Assembly: GCA_902773835.1 (NCBI GenBank)
Contig: CACYFZ010000007.1
Location: 21,592-85,591, forward strand
DNA from: an uncultured Eubacteriales bacterium
GTDB taxonomy: Bacteria; Bacillota; Clostridia; Peptostreptococcales; Anaerovoracaceae
DNA: 64,000 nt
Direction of reading: 5' to 3'
Of the stretch, positions 20,133 to 28,065 are shown piece after piece. The stretch's first letter is position 1. Each line of letters starts with the position of its first letter. Made by a program: the position numbers and the translations under genes. The notes under the pieces are model-generated. The model was not told the DNA's origin, did not search any database, and worked only from the letters and a program-made list of their open reading frames with translations.

Positions 20133-20147
20133 TAAAGGAGCGTGTCC

Positions 20148-20756
20148 ATGGCTATCAAACTTACAAAAAATGAGTTGAAGAAGCAGAAGGACAACCTCAA
20201 GCAGTTCCAGCGCTATCTTCCGACGCTGCAGCTGAAGAAACAGCAGCTTCAGTCGGTAATAATGAAGATACGCCAGGAAAAGGAACAAATGGAAGCCGAA
20301 CGCATCAAGATGATTGGTGACCTTGACGACTGGGTGGCTGTATTCGCCGAAAACGAGATCTTCGATGAAGCGAAGAGACTCGATCAACTGGTGCAGCCGG
20401 ACAAAGTCGTAGTAAAGGATGAGAACATAGCGGGTGTTACGATACCGGCCTTTGAAGAACTCACCTTCAAGGAAATCAACTATGATGTGGACGAGTATCC
20501 GCTCTGGGTGGACACTGCTGTCTTCAAGCTCAGAGAGATTGCCAGACTGGACGCCATTGTCTCAACGCTCCGAAAGCAGACAGAGCTTTTGGAGGCGGAG
20601 CTCAGGACAACTTCACAGAGGGTAAACCTCTTCGAAAAGGTTAAGATTCCTGAAGCCAAAGAGAATATCCGCGTCATCCAGGTATACCTTGGAGACCAGC
20701 AGACGGCGGCCGTTGTCAGAGGTAAGATCTCTAAGAAGAAATTGGTGGAGGTGTAG
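20148..20756 (+). CDS. atpD: V-type ATPase subunit D (central stalk)
   Basis: Subunit D is the rotor shaft inside the A3B3 head. The 202-residue product is a long two-helix coiled coil: N-terminal KLTKNELKKQKDNLKQFQRY and C-terminal VNLFEKVKIPEAKENIRVIQ. I use the ATG seven bases after AAAGGAG; an in-frame GTG six bases earlier lies too close to that ribosome site. No separate subunit F gene is seen next to it. Confidence 0.92.
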   Translation: MAIKLTKNELKKQKDNLKQFQRYLPTLQLKKQQLQSVIMKIRQEKEQMEAERIKMIGDLDDWVAVFAENEIFDEAKRLDQLVQPDKVVVKDENIAGVTIPAFEELTFKEINYDVDEYPLWVDTAVFKLREIARLDAIVSTLRKQTELLEAELRTTSQRVNLFEKVKIPEAKENIRVIQVYLGDQQTAAVVRGKISKKKLVEV

Positions 20757-20758
20757 CG

Positions 20759-22579
20759 ATGATAGAAAAAATGAAAATGGTTCACATCGTCACATCTGCC
20801 GCTCATAAAGAGGAGATGCTGCAAGGCCTCAGAGAGATCGGGGTAATGCATCTCGCAGAAAAACAAAGTGCAGATCGAGACGTAGCGGAGCGCTATCAGA
20901 ATATGGCTCAGACGGCTATGGCCCTTAAGGACTATGCCGACCCTAAGAGCAAGGAAAGCGCACCGGTGCTGTCCGACGATAACTTCAATGAAATGTACGC
21001 CGGCGTACGAGAGGCTATGGAGCAGAAAACTGCTCTCAGCCAGGAAATCAGCGGAGCAAAGTCTGAGATTGACAGAATATCCGCATGGGGAGACTTCTCT
21101 CCTGCAGAACTGGATGCTCTCAGAGAAGAAGGCTATGACTTCCACTTTTATCGCATGAGTGATAAGGATTTCGGCGCTGCTGCTGCAGATGAAAACGTAA
21201 AGATAATACGTCTGGCGTCCATTGACAAGCAATGCACCGCTGCGGTGCTCGGAACTCTCCCTCCTGAATATGCGGGAACGGAATTCGTTCTTCCGGAAAA
21301 GGGAGTGACCGAATTGCAGAAAGACATTTCAACCTGCGAAGAAGGCATCAAAGAATGCAATAAGACTCTTGAGGCGGCATCGGTACACGATGCAAGCTTC
21401 AAAGATCAGATGTTGAAACTGCAGGATGAGGTAAACTTCTCGGCAGCTGAAGCCACCACGCAGAGCGATGATGAATTCGTCTGGATATCGGGATATATTC
21501 CTGAAGAGGATTTGGAAGCGTTCAAGAAGATGGCGGCAGAGAAGGGCTGTGCGTATGCAGTTGACGAAGTGGCGGATGATGATGACAAGATACCTACCAA
21601 GGTTAAGTACAACAAGCTAACTAAGCTCATCCAGCCGGTGTTCGACATATTGGGCATACTTCCGGGATACAGAGAACAGGATATTTCACTTTGGTTCTTT
21701 CTGTTCTTCACATTGTTCTTTGCGATGATAATAGGAGACGGCGGCTACGGCGTGCTGATACTCATCGGGACCATCGCATTGACGGTTAAGCAGAAAAAGG
21801 TAACCGATGTAAGCTTCCTGCTCTACGTGCTGTCAATAGCCACAATAATATGGGGAGCCGTTACGGGAACATGGTTCGGAATGGAAAGCGCTATGAACGT
21901 GCCTATTCTGAAATCTCTCGTAATACCTCAATTCGCAACTTATCCTCAGTTCTTCGGACTGGATGCGAGCGTACCTCAAAACCAGATAATGAAGTTCTCA
22001 TTCACGATAGGTGCGATACAGATGGCGCTCGGATCGATACTCTCGATCAAAAACAAGATACCGAAAAAAGATCTGTCGTGGGTGGCAGATGTGGGCTGGA
22101 CCATTGCGGTAATCGCGATGTATCTGCTCTCACTCTTCCTGGTAATCCACGAGAATATCAACATCAAACCGGTATTTGCCGCCATCGGAGTGGCCTTTGT
22201 CCTGGTAGTTCTCTTCGGAGGAATGTCGCCTGACAAGACCTTCGGACAGGGACTCAAAGCAGGACTTGCAGACTCGTTCACGGTATTCCTGAACACCATA
22301 AGCTGCTTCGGTAACGTAATGAGTTATATCAGATTATTCGCTGTCGGCATGGCCGGCGTGGCGATTTCACAGAGCTTTAACGGGATAGCGGCCGGCATGA
22401 GCGGCCCACTGGTCATACTCGGTGTAGTGGTTGTACTTATAGGCCATGCACTTAACATAATCATGTGCTTCCTGTCAGTAGTCGTTCACGGTGTACGTCT
22501 GAACGTGCTGGAGTTCTCAGGCCAGATCGGTCTGGAATGGACGGGAATCCCTTACGAGCCATTTAAGAAAGTTAATTAA
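20759..22579 (+). CDS. atpI: V-type ATPase subunit I (stator, membrane)
   Basis: The 606-residue a/I-type subunit carries the ion half-channels. The N-terminal half (about 1-310) is cytosolic and coiled coil; the C-terminal half has about seven membrane helices beginning at DISLWFFLFFTLFFAMIIGD. The conserved Arg of the channel is plausibly in NVMSYIRLFAVGMAG (helix near residue 525), and the family end motif EFSGQIGLEWTGIPYEPF is present. GGAGGTG upstream overlaps the end of atpD, so translation is coupled. Confidence 0.94.
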   Translation: MIEKMKMVHIVTSAAHKEEMLQGLREIGVMHLAEKQSADRDVAERYQNMAQTAMALKDYADPKSKESAPVLSDDNFNEMYAGVREAMEQKTALSQEISGAKSEIDRISAWGDFSPAELDALREEGYDFHFYRMSDKDFGAAAADENVKIIRLASIDKQCTAAVLGTLPPEYAGTEFVLPEKGVTELQKDISTCEEGIKECNKTLEAASVHDASFKDQMLKLQDEVNFSAAEATTQSDDEFVWISGYIPEEDLEAFKKMAAEKGCAYAVDEVADDDDKIPTKVKYNKLTKLIQPVFDILGILPGYREQDISLWFFLFFTLFFAMIIGDGGYGVLILIGTIALTVKQKKVTDVSFLLYVLSIATIIWGAVTGTWFGMESAMNVPILKSLVIPQFATYPQFFGLDASVPQNQIMKFSFTIGAIQMALGSILSIKNKIPKKDLSWVADVGWTIAVIAMYLLSLFLVIHENINIKPVFAAIGVAFVLVVLFGGMSPDKTFGQGLKAGLADSFTVFLNTISCFGNVMSYIRLFAVGMAGVAISQSFNGIAAGMSGPLVILGVVVVLIGHALNIIMCFLSVVVHGVRLNVLEFSGQIGLEWTGIPYEPFKKVN

Positions 22580-22598
22580 TTAGAAAAGGAGAAATGAT

Positions 22599-23027
22599 AT
22601 GAATCTTGCATTTATAGGTATGGCTGCTGCCCTTGGTTTATCCGCTGCCGGTTCGGCATTTGGTGCCGGATTTGCCGGCATGTCCTCAGTAGGTGCATGG
22701 AAGAAGTGCTACGCAAGTGGTAAGCCTGCTCCGTTCATCATGATCGCGTTCACAGGTGCTCCGCTCACACAGACCATCTACGGATTCCTTCTGATGAACT
22801 TCATCAACAGTGCTAATTGCGATCCGGGAATGGCTCTCGGTGTCGGAATCTTCGGAGGACTCGCAATCGGACTTTCCGCCCTCTTCCAGGGTAAAGCCGC
22901 TGCAGCTTCCGCTGATGCTCTCGGAGCAACCGGAAAAGGTACCGCTAACTACTTCATTGTAATCGGTATCGTAGAGACGGTAGCTCTGTTTACACTCGTA
23001 TTCAGCTTGCTCTTACTGAACAGCTAA
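22599..23027 (+). CDS. atpK: V-type ATPase proteolipid subunit K
   Basis: A 142-residue rotor-ring subunit made of two fused hairpins (four helices). By alignment to Enterococcus hirae NtpK the side chains that bind Na+ there (T64, Q65, Q110, E139) are kept as T57 and Q58 (PLTQTIYGF), Q97 (LFQGKAAA) and E126 (IVETVAL). Only the second hairpin carries the acidic residue, as in NtpK. This points to a Na+-coupled ring, an inference from the ligand pattern. AAAGGAG precedes the ATG. Last gene of the operon, followed by a terminator. Confidence 0.92.
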   Translation: MNLAFIGMAAALGLSAAGSAFGAGFAGMSSVGAWKKCYASGKPAPFIMIAFTGAPLTQTIYGFLLMNFINSANCDPGMALGVGIFGGLAIGLSALFQGKAAAASADALGATGKGTANYFIVIGIVETVALFTLVFSLLLLNS

Positions 23028-23057
23028 GCGAGCGAACAATTCGCATATAACAAATAA

Positions 23058-23083
23058 AAATGGGAGCCTTCGGGCTCCCATTT
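23058..23083. terminator. Bidirectional terminator between atpK and the HaeIII-like gene
   Basis: TGGGAGCC-TTCG-GGCTCCCA (23061-23080) is an 8-bp stem with a stable UUCG-type loop, flanked by AAA on the left and TTT on the right. It sits between convergent genes and can serve both. Confidence 0.85.
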
Positions 23084-23093
23084 CAGTAGCGAT

Positions 23094-24107
23094 TTATTTT
23101 TCATCCCACGGAACTTGGTCACGGTAGCTTCCGAACGGTGTTACCGGAAGGTATACGCTGGTCCTGAAGTCTCTTTCCTCCAGCTTGTCCTCATCTATAT
23201 AGATTCTGAGGCATACGGCCCAGCCCTTGTCGAAGTTGAACTGAATCGTATTCTTGGAAAGTTCGCCATGATCCTCAGTTGCAAATCTTACTTCAAGCAG
23301 CTCCGTAGGGAAATCCACCTTAGGAGTGTCATGATTGGAGCTGTGCGGAATTCTTCCGAGATTGCCGTGAGGGTTAACGGCACCTATTCTGGTGACTTTG
23401 CTGTTGTCTATCGGCTTTATGAAGTAGTAATCATAAGTTCCGTAGAAGTAGTCGATAAGTTTTCTCGGTGCTTCCGGATGTCTGTTACATAAGCGCTTCA
23501 TCTCAATGCCGATAACTCTCAGCATAGGTGTGATGAGCTTGCCGTACAGGAAATCTTCTTCTTTCAGTTTTACCATCCAGTCTTCTTTCTGATAAGGCTC
23601 GAAAGAAAGGAGAACTTCGTTCATATCCCTGAAGTAGTCATTGGAGCACGGAAGCTGGAAGATTCTTTCTCCGAAATCATCGATTTCGTTAAATACGTTT
23701 ACAATCTCTCCGTGATTGATATATCTTACTCGATCTGCGATAGTCATTGAAGATAAGACCTTCGGATCGTTTTTGACGGATATTGAAATGTGCCAGTCGA
23801 ATTCAGGCCTCTCCAAAAGAATCTCTCCGAACGAGTCTTTCTCTATCTTACGTTTCAGGTAGTTGAAACGTATAATCAGCGGACCCTCTTTGGCTCTGTA
23901 CGCATAAGCCTCCTTGGAGAGTATGCGCTCTATGGCAGGGCGCGCCTGTCTCATAGCAAGATTCCTGTCTTCTTCCTTGGCGTCGTTCCACACACCGTAG
24001 AAGAAATCAGTTTCTTCATCCTTTCTTATCTCGTAGGGCACGGCAGCTTTTGTCATAATATCTTCGATTGCTTTGACGCTGGCCGCAGCAAGTAATGTAT
24101 CAATCAT
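23094..24107 (-). CDS. HaeIII-like type II restriction endonuclease
   Basis: A 337-residue protein. The segments DWHISISVKNDPKVLSSMTIADR, FNEIDDFGERIFQLPCS with YFRDMNEVL, a Tyr-rich YFYGTYDYYFIKP and NPHGNLGRIP resemble the HaeIII restriction endonuclease family, in which an SVK motif belongs to the catalytic core; this is by-eye similarity without a search. HaeIII cuts GGCC. No DNA methyltransferase lies beside it, so host protection would have to come from elsewhere or the enzyme has another use. AAGGAGG precedes the start. It is convergent to the V-ATPase operon and divergent from the next gene. Confidence 0.55.
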   Translation of the reverse strand: MIDTLLAAASVKAIEDIMTKAAVPYEIRKDEETDFFYGVWNDAKEEDRNLAMRQARPAIERILSKEAYAYRAKEGPLIIRFNYLKRKIEKDSFGEILLERPEFDWHISISVKNDPKVLSSMTIADRVRYINHGEIVNVFNEIDDFGERIFQLPCSNDYFRDMNEVLLSFEPYQKEDWMVKLKEEDFLYGKLITPMLRVIGIEMKRLCNRHPEAPRKLIDYFYGTYDYYFIKPIDNSKVTRIGAVNPHGNLGRIPHSSNHDTPKVDFPTELLEVRFATEDHGELSKNTIQFNFDKGWAVCLRIYIDEDKLEERDFRTSVYLPVTPFGSYRDQVPWDEK

Positions 24108-24274
24108 TTTGCAATCCTCCTTCGAAAATTACCGCCTTTTATACGCGTTAACTTTTATACATTAGCATCGCTTATATTATACAATAAACAATCAAAAAAA
24201 TAACAAAACAAAGCAATGAATTATGTTAGAATTACGTGGCAGGTGGGATTGGTTTAAAGAGAAAAGGAGCAGCT
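24108..24274. promoter_or_regulatory. AT-rich divergent promoter region
   Basis: This gap separates two divergent genes and is very AT-rich. It contains TTATATTATACAATAAACAA, so a TATAAT-type -10 can be read on the minus strand at about 24174-24182, but no well spaced -35 partner is clear on either strand. TGTTAGAAT (24223-24231) may be an extended -10 for the plus-strand gene. Confidence 0.35.
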
Positions 24275-24787
24275 ATGGTTACATTCTGCAGATTACAAAA
24301 CGAAAACCGAATAATCGGTGAATACGGAAACGAAGCAGCAGAAGATATTAAACTCAGCAGGGAAGTGGCAGGACAGATTACAGGAGCCTACGTGTACTGG
24401 CTTTCTCTGAAGGTACAGAAAAATCCCGTCATGCTGAATGTATGTGTCGGAAGAGATGAGTATTCGGATATCGACGAGATTGAAGAAGGCGTGTTCGAGG
24501 CAATTGCTCTTTGGGGCGCCAAGATTCACGATGCAGGCATCGTAACGACTGAAGCTGCGGCATCAGCGCCGAATCTTCCGTGTTTTGAAATTGACGGCTC
24601 TATTATGATCAGCGGAAATGATTTGCCGAGATTGAAAATCGGGTTCAGATTCTTCACTCCGGAAGGAGAGCCTAACGATGAGGATATAAAAGAGATTCTG
24701 CGCTTGGCATCGAAATATAATTTCATAGGCGGAGAGTATGAGAAGGAAGATATACCGCTTATGAAAATGTATGAATTATATAAATAG
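24275..24787 (+). CDS. Stand-alone, degenerate phosphohexomutase domain I protein
   Basis: A 170-residue protein that aligns by eye with domain I of the phosphoglucomutase/phosphomannomutase (GlmM) family: SREVAGQITGAYVYWL, then NVCVGRDEYSD (family: IGRDTR.S), EAIALWGAKIHDAGIVTTE (family: L...GA.V...G..STP) and GSIMISGNDLP.....FRFFTPEGE. In active enzymes the last segment holds the TASHNP phosphoserine loop; here the Ser-His-Asn is replaced by Gly-Asn-Asp and domains II-IV are absent. It therefore cannot be a normal mutase and may bind a sugar phosphate or a protein partner. Start chosen at the ATG after AAAGGAG. A sortase gene follows after 18 bases. Confidence 0.65.
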   Translation: MVTFCRLQNENRIIGEYGNEAAEDIKLSREVAGQITGAYVYWLSLKVQKNPVMLNVCVGRDEYSDIDEIEEGVFEAIALWGAKIHDAGIVTTEAAASAPNLPCFEIDGSIMISGNDLPRLKIGFRFFTPEGEPNDEDIKEILRLASKYNFIGGEYEKEDIPLMKMYELYK

Positions 24788-24805
24788 TGAAGGAAGGTTT
24801 CTATT

Positions 24806-25639
24806 ATGGGTAAAAAGGCCAAGAGGCCTATGAGCACAAAATCAAAGATAAGAAGGATAGCCGAAGACATTATAATGATATGTCTTATTGCGATTATGGC
24901 TTTCTCGGGATGGAAGATTTACAACATAATCCAAGACTACAGAAACAGTCAGGCCAATTACGATAAGATAGCCGGCGAATCCAGAGACGGTGAGTTCACC
25001 GGAGATATCGATTTCGAAGCACTCAGAAAGATCAACCCTGATGTTGTCGGATGGATTTACTACGAAGATTCTCATATAGATTATCCGATAGTAAAGGGAG
25101 AGAATAACGATAAATATCTCTATACCATGTTCGACGGCACGCAGGGCAGCTTCGGCTGCCTCTTCGTAGATGCAGCTACAGAGAATCCGTTTAAGCAATT
25201 TAACACGATCGTATACGGCCATCACATGAAAAACGGATCGATGTTCGCTGATCTTAAGAAACTTCAGGATCAGGAGTACTACAGATCGCATCCGAGAATG
25301 GAACTCATTACACCGGAAGGAAAGTTCCACCTCGAAATCTGCGCTTTCCTGAATCAACCATCTGACAGTGAGATATATACCACAAATATTAAAGATCTCG
25401 GAGAGAGGAATGACTATCTCGAAAATATTTTTAATAGGGCGCAGTATACGACCGGTGTGAACATGGACATTCGGGACAGGTTTGTGGTTCTCAGTACCTG
25501 CGTCGATGCAACGGGACCGGACAGATACATTGTGCTCTGCAAGATGGTGCCTTGGGAAGGGCAGAACATTGATATGAGCTACGATGAAGAAGGCTCGGCA
25601 GATGATGCTTCCGAAGACGGAGAGCTGTTAGCAGAATAG
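24806..25639 (+). CDS. srtB: Class B sortase
   Basis: A 277-residue membrane-anchored transpeptidase that attaches surface proteins to the cell wall. One N-terminal helix (about 20-42) is followed by the sortase B fold: DVVGWIYY, IDYPIV, the catalytic His in VYGHHM (139), Cys232 in LSTC and Arg240 in DRYIV. The C-terminal 25 residues are acidic and disordered. GAAGGA lies before the ATG. No substrate with a recognisable sorting motif is encoded next to it; the repeat protein at the left edge lacks one. It probably shares a transcript with the degenerate mutase gene. Confidence 0.92.
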   Translation: MGKKAKRPMSTKSKIRRIAEDIIMICLIAIMAFSGWKIYNIIQDYRNSQANYDKIAGESRDGEFTGDIDFEALRKINPDVVGWIYYEDSHIDYPIVKGENNDKYLYTMFDGTQGSFGCLFVDAATENPFKQFNTIVYGHHMKNGSMFADLKKLQDQEYYRSHPRMELITPEGKFHLEICAFLNQPSDSEIYTTNIKDLGERNDYLENIFNRAQYTTGVNMDIRDRFVVLSTCVDATGPDRYIVLCKMVPWEGQNIDMSYDEEGSADDASEDGELLAE

Positions 25640-25643
25640 TAAA

Positions 25644-25682
25644 TTGAATCCCGATTGCTAATAATATCGGATTGAGATTCAA
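25644..25682. terminator. Hairpin after srtB
   Basis: TTGAATC-CCGAT at 25644-25655 pairs with ATCGG (25666-25670) and, after a five-base bulge, GATTCAA (25676-25682). It lies just after the srtB stop, is AT-rich and has no long T-run, so it is a modest terminator candidate. Confidence 0.4.
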
Positions 25683-25704
25683 AATCGATTAGTGAGATAC
25701 TAGA

Positions 25705-25747
25705 AAATGAATCCCTCAGGGCAGGTTTTGCGATTTGGGATTCATTT
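25705..25747. terminator. 11-bp inverted repeat between convergent genes
   Basis: AAATGAATCCC (25705-25715) and GGGATTCATTT (25737-25747) are perfect reverse complements with a 21-base loop. The ends are A-rich and T-rich, so it may stop transcription from both srtB and the convergent phosphoribosyltransferase gene. Confidence 0.5.
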
Positions 25748-25788
25748 CTATTGCTGATAATTCTCGGAAGTGCCTGAAAGCAGTCCTG

Positions 25789-26379
25789 TTATTTATCCAG
25801 ATGCGGATTTGTTGCTCTGTCGTCGTTTGTATGCTGAGGTGTTCCGTCGGGATTGAAGAGCGGCAGATATTCAAGGTATGTAATATCCTTTCTGTCTGCT
25901 GCCTCACCTTCTGCCAGCACTGCGAACTTTCCGACGATGTTTCCGCCGACAGCTTCCACAAGCCTCTCAAGGGCGGCGATGGATTCACCCGTGCTGATTA
26001 CGTCGTCCGCTAAGAGTACGCGTTTGCCGTCAAGGACTTCTCTCTCATCGCGACCGAGGCAGAGGATTTGCTCTCCCTTGGTTGTAATGGAGTTTACCTG
26101 AACCTTAACTACATCGTTCATATAAACTTTCTCTCCCTTGCGGGCTACGATGTACGGCTTTCCGGACTGACGTGCCATCTCATAGCAGAGCGGAATACCT
26201 TTGCTCTCTGCTGTGATGAGAACATCGAATTCAGGAGCCTTTTCAAGGAGCTCTCTGGCGGCTGCCACTGTCACGTCCACATCATTGAACATAATGAATC
26301 CTGCGATATAAAGATCATCGGTAACTTTGCTCAGCGGCAGGCGTCTTTCGAGCCCGGCGATTTTCATTCTGTAATCCAT
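25789..26379 (-). CDS. Phosphoribosyltransferase, APRT-like
   Basis: A 196-residue type I phosphoribosyltransferase. The PRPP-binding loop is VLLADDVISTGES; upstream are VLITAESKGIPL (PPi loop region) and PYIVARKGEKVYMN, as in adenine-type PRTases. It probably salvages a purine base with PRPP in the cytosol, but it differs enough from Apt that the base is uncertain. The C-terminus extends about 20 residues beyond the fold. I start at the ATG preceded by GGAAAGGAAAC; an upstream in-frame Met would add 28 residues unrelated to the family. Confidence 0.82.
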   Translation of the reverse strand: MDYRMKIAGLERRLPLSKVTDDLYIAGFIMFNDVDVTVAAARELLEKAPEFDVLITAESKGIPLCYEMARQSGKPYIVARKGEKVYMNDVVKVQVNSITTKGEQILCLGRDEREVLDGKRVLLADDVISTGESIAALERLVEAVGGNIVGKFAVLAEGEAADRKDITYLEYLPLFNPDGTPQHTNDDRATNPHLDK

Positions 26380-26502
26380 AATAGTTTCCTTTCCCCATAT
26401 ATTATTGGAAGAACGAAACAATTTTACCATATCATCAGCAAAACTAAAACTGTGTACGGACACAAAAACAATAATATATTTTGAGTTTTTTCACAAAAAG
26501 TG

Positions 26503-26531
26503 TTGACATGCTTTTTCTGGGGTGCTATCAT
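26503..26531 (+). promoter_or_regulatory. Strong sigma-A promoter of the liv region
   Basis: TTGACA (26503-26508), a 17-base spacer and TATCAT (26526-26531). The -35 is perfect and the -10 matches five of six bases. Transcription would start near 26538, about 23 bases before a small ORF and 265 bases before livK. Confidence 0.8.
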
Positions 26532-26560
26532 CGGCATGTACTTAATTGAAAGGAGACATT

Positions 26561-26647
26561 ATGTACTTTAGCGCAAGCCTAATCGTCATTAGCATTATCA
26601 GCGTCCTTCTGGTCGGCAGACTGGTGGTGGACGATTTTATGCTGTAG
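26561..26647 (+). CDS. 28-residue Leu/Ile/Val-rich leader ORF
   Basis: A short ORF directly behind a strong promoter, with AAGGAGA five to nine bases before its ATG. Fourteen of its 28 residues are Leu, Ile or Val, concentrated in the block LIVISIISVLLVGRLVV, and the first Leu uses CTA. It sits upstream of the branched-chain amino acid transporter operon, so it could be a leader peptide whose translation senses charged Leu/Ile/Val tRNAs. The same composition also fits a single membrane helix, so a real small membrane protein is the alternative. A hairpin follows 50 bases after its stop codon. Confidence 0.6.
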   Translation: MYFSASLIVISIISVLLVGRLVVDDFML

Positions 26648-26696
26648 GGCGATTGATGAGTATGTAAGGTTTCAAAACGTACACATTAGACTTGGG

Positions 26697-26716
26697 AGCC
26701 CGCAGCAATGCGGGCT
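26697..26716 (+). terminator. Hairpin between leader ORF and livK
   Basis: AGCCCGC-AGCAAT-GCGGGCT, a GC-rich 7-bp stem, followed by TTAATTAAT instead of a pure T-run. Its right arm can alternatively pair with GCCC a few bases downstream. It may act as an attenuator, a weak terminator or a stabilising hairpin. Confidence 0.5.
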
Positions 26717-26802
26717 TAATTAATGCCCCAGCTATGGACAACTAGTCACTTATCAACTATCACTAGTCAGATTTCAATCGAAACAGAAAGGAAGTAAGAA
26801 CA

Positions 26803-27966
26803 ATGAAGACTAAATTTACAAAGTTTATGGCAGCAGCACTGGCAGCTGTAATGGCTTTCGCACTCGCAGCATGCGGTGGTGGCGGCAGCGGTGAAGGCGG
26901 CGACGCTGTGCTGAAGATCGGTTCTACAGGACCGCTCACAGGACCTGCAGCGATTTACGGAAATGCAGTAAAGAACGGCGGACAGCTCGCAGTTGATGAA
27001 ATCAACGCTGCTAATGCGGACGGAATCCAGCTCAGCTGGCAGGCAGAAGATGATGAGCACGATCCTGAGAAGGCTGTAAACGCATACAACACTCTGATGG
27101 ATTCAGGAATGCAGATTCTCGTTGGCCCTACAACATCCGCACCTGCAGTAGCAGTTGCAGAGAAGGCAGACGCAGACAGAGTATTCACACTCACACCATC
27201 TGCTTCACAGGCTGCTGTAACAGAAGGACATGACAATGTTTATCAGCTTTGCTTCAACGACCCTAACCAGGGAACAGCTGCTGCTCAGTACATCCTTGCT
27301 AATATGAAGGATAAGAAGGTTGGCGTTATCTATCAGCAGAATGACTACTCCCAGGGTATCTATGAGAAGTTCAAGGCTGAGTATGAAGGCGCAGGAAACA
27401 AAATCGTTGCAACTGAAGCTTTCGCAAAGGATGATGAAAAAGATTTCACTGCACAGCTCAACAGCATGAAGAACGCAGGTGCAGACCTGGTATTCGTACC
27501 GATTTACTACACACCTGCTGCTAATATCCTCACACAGGCAGACAAGATGGGATATAATCCTACATTCTTCGGCGTAGACGGAATGGACGGAATCCTGACT
27601 GCTGAAAACTTTGATGCTAAGCTCGCAGAGGGCGTTATGCTCCTGACACCGTTCGTAGCATCTGCAGAGGATGAAGCTACTCAGAAATTCGTAAAGGCTT
27701 ACGTAGACGCATACGGAGAAGAGCCTAACCAGTTCGCAGCTGATGCTTATGACTGCGTATATGCAATTTATAACGCATTCAAGGAGACCGGTCTTGATGC
27801 ATCCGCATCCACAGAGGAGATCTGCGACGCTATGATAAAGGTGTTCAACGGCGGATTCACTTCAAGCGGAATAACCGGAGAAGAGATGAAGTGGAACGAG
27901 AACGGCGAAGTAGACAAGACTCCTAAGGCTTGTGTAATCGAGAACGGAGTTTATGTACAGAAGTAA
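26803..27966 (+). CDS. livK: Branched-chain amino acid ABC transporter, substrate-binding lipoprotein
   Basis: The 387-residue receptor of the Liv importer. It has a lipoprotein signal peptide with lipobox LAAC (Cys24), a short Gly-rich linker and the periplasmic-binding-protein fold of the Leu/Ile/Val family (KIGSTGPLTGPAAIYG, then QLAVDEINAA, VGPTTSAPAVAVAEKA). It would be anchored outside the membrane and deliver amino acids to LivHM. AAAGGAAG precedes the ATG. The gene is separated from livH by a 99-base gap with a strong hairpin, a usual arrangement for higher receptor expression. Exact ligand not determined. Confidence 0.93.
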   Translation: MKTKFTKFMAAALAAVMAFALAACGGGGSGEGGDAVLKIGSTGPLTGPAAIYGNAVKNGGQLAVDEINAANADGIQLSWQAEDDEHDPEKAVNAYNTLMDSGMQILVGPTTSAPAVAVAEKADADRVFTLTPSASQAAVTEGHDNVYQLCFNDPNQGTAAAQYILANMKDKKVGVIYQQNDYSQGIYEKFKAEYEGAGNKIVATEAFAKDDEKDFTAQLNSMKNAGADLVFVPIYYTPAANILTQADKMGYNPTFFGVDGMDGILTAENFDAKLAEGVMLLTPFVASAEDEATQKFVKAYVDAYGEEPNQFAADAYDCVYAIYNAFKETGLDASASTEEICDAMIKVFNGGFTSSGITGEEMKWNENGEVDKTPKACVIENGVYVQK

Positions 27967-27996
27967 TTCACTAACTAGTGGATAGTTGTCGGCAAA

Positions 27997-28025
27997 GGGG
28001 TGTTGCATAAAATATGCGGCGCCCC
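27997..28025 (+). ncRNA. 13-bp mRNA hairpin between livK and livH
   Basis: GGGGTGTTGCATA (27997-28009) pairs with TATGCGGCGCCCC (28013-28025) over all 13 positions, counting G-U pairs, with an AAA loop. No T-run follows, so it is better explained as a processing or stability element that protects the livK message than as a terminator. Confidence 0.65.
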
Positions 28026-28065
28026 AATGCCACGTTTATGAATAACAATACGGAAAGAAGAAGTT

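Noticed and set aside
20142..20147. GTG start for atpD
   Set aside because: It lies one base after the AAAGGAG ribosome site; the ATG at 20148 has normal spacing.
26380..26802. T-box riboswitch in the livK leader
   Set aside because: No T-box consensus (GGTGG..CGCG type) and no stem I pattern; a peptide-based or no attenuation fits better.
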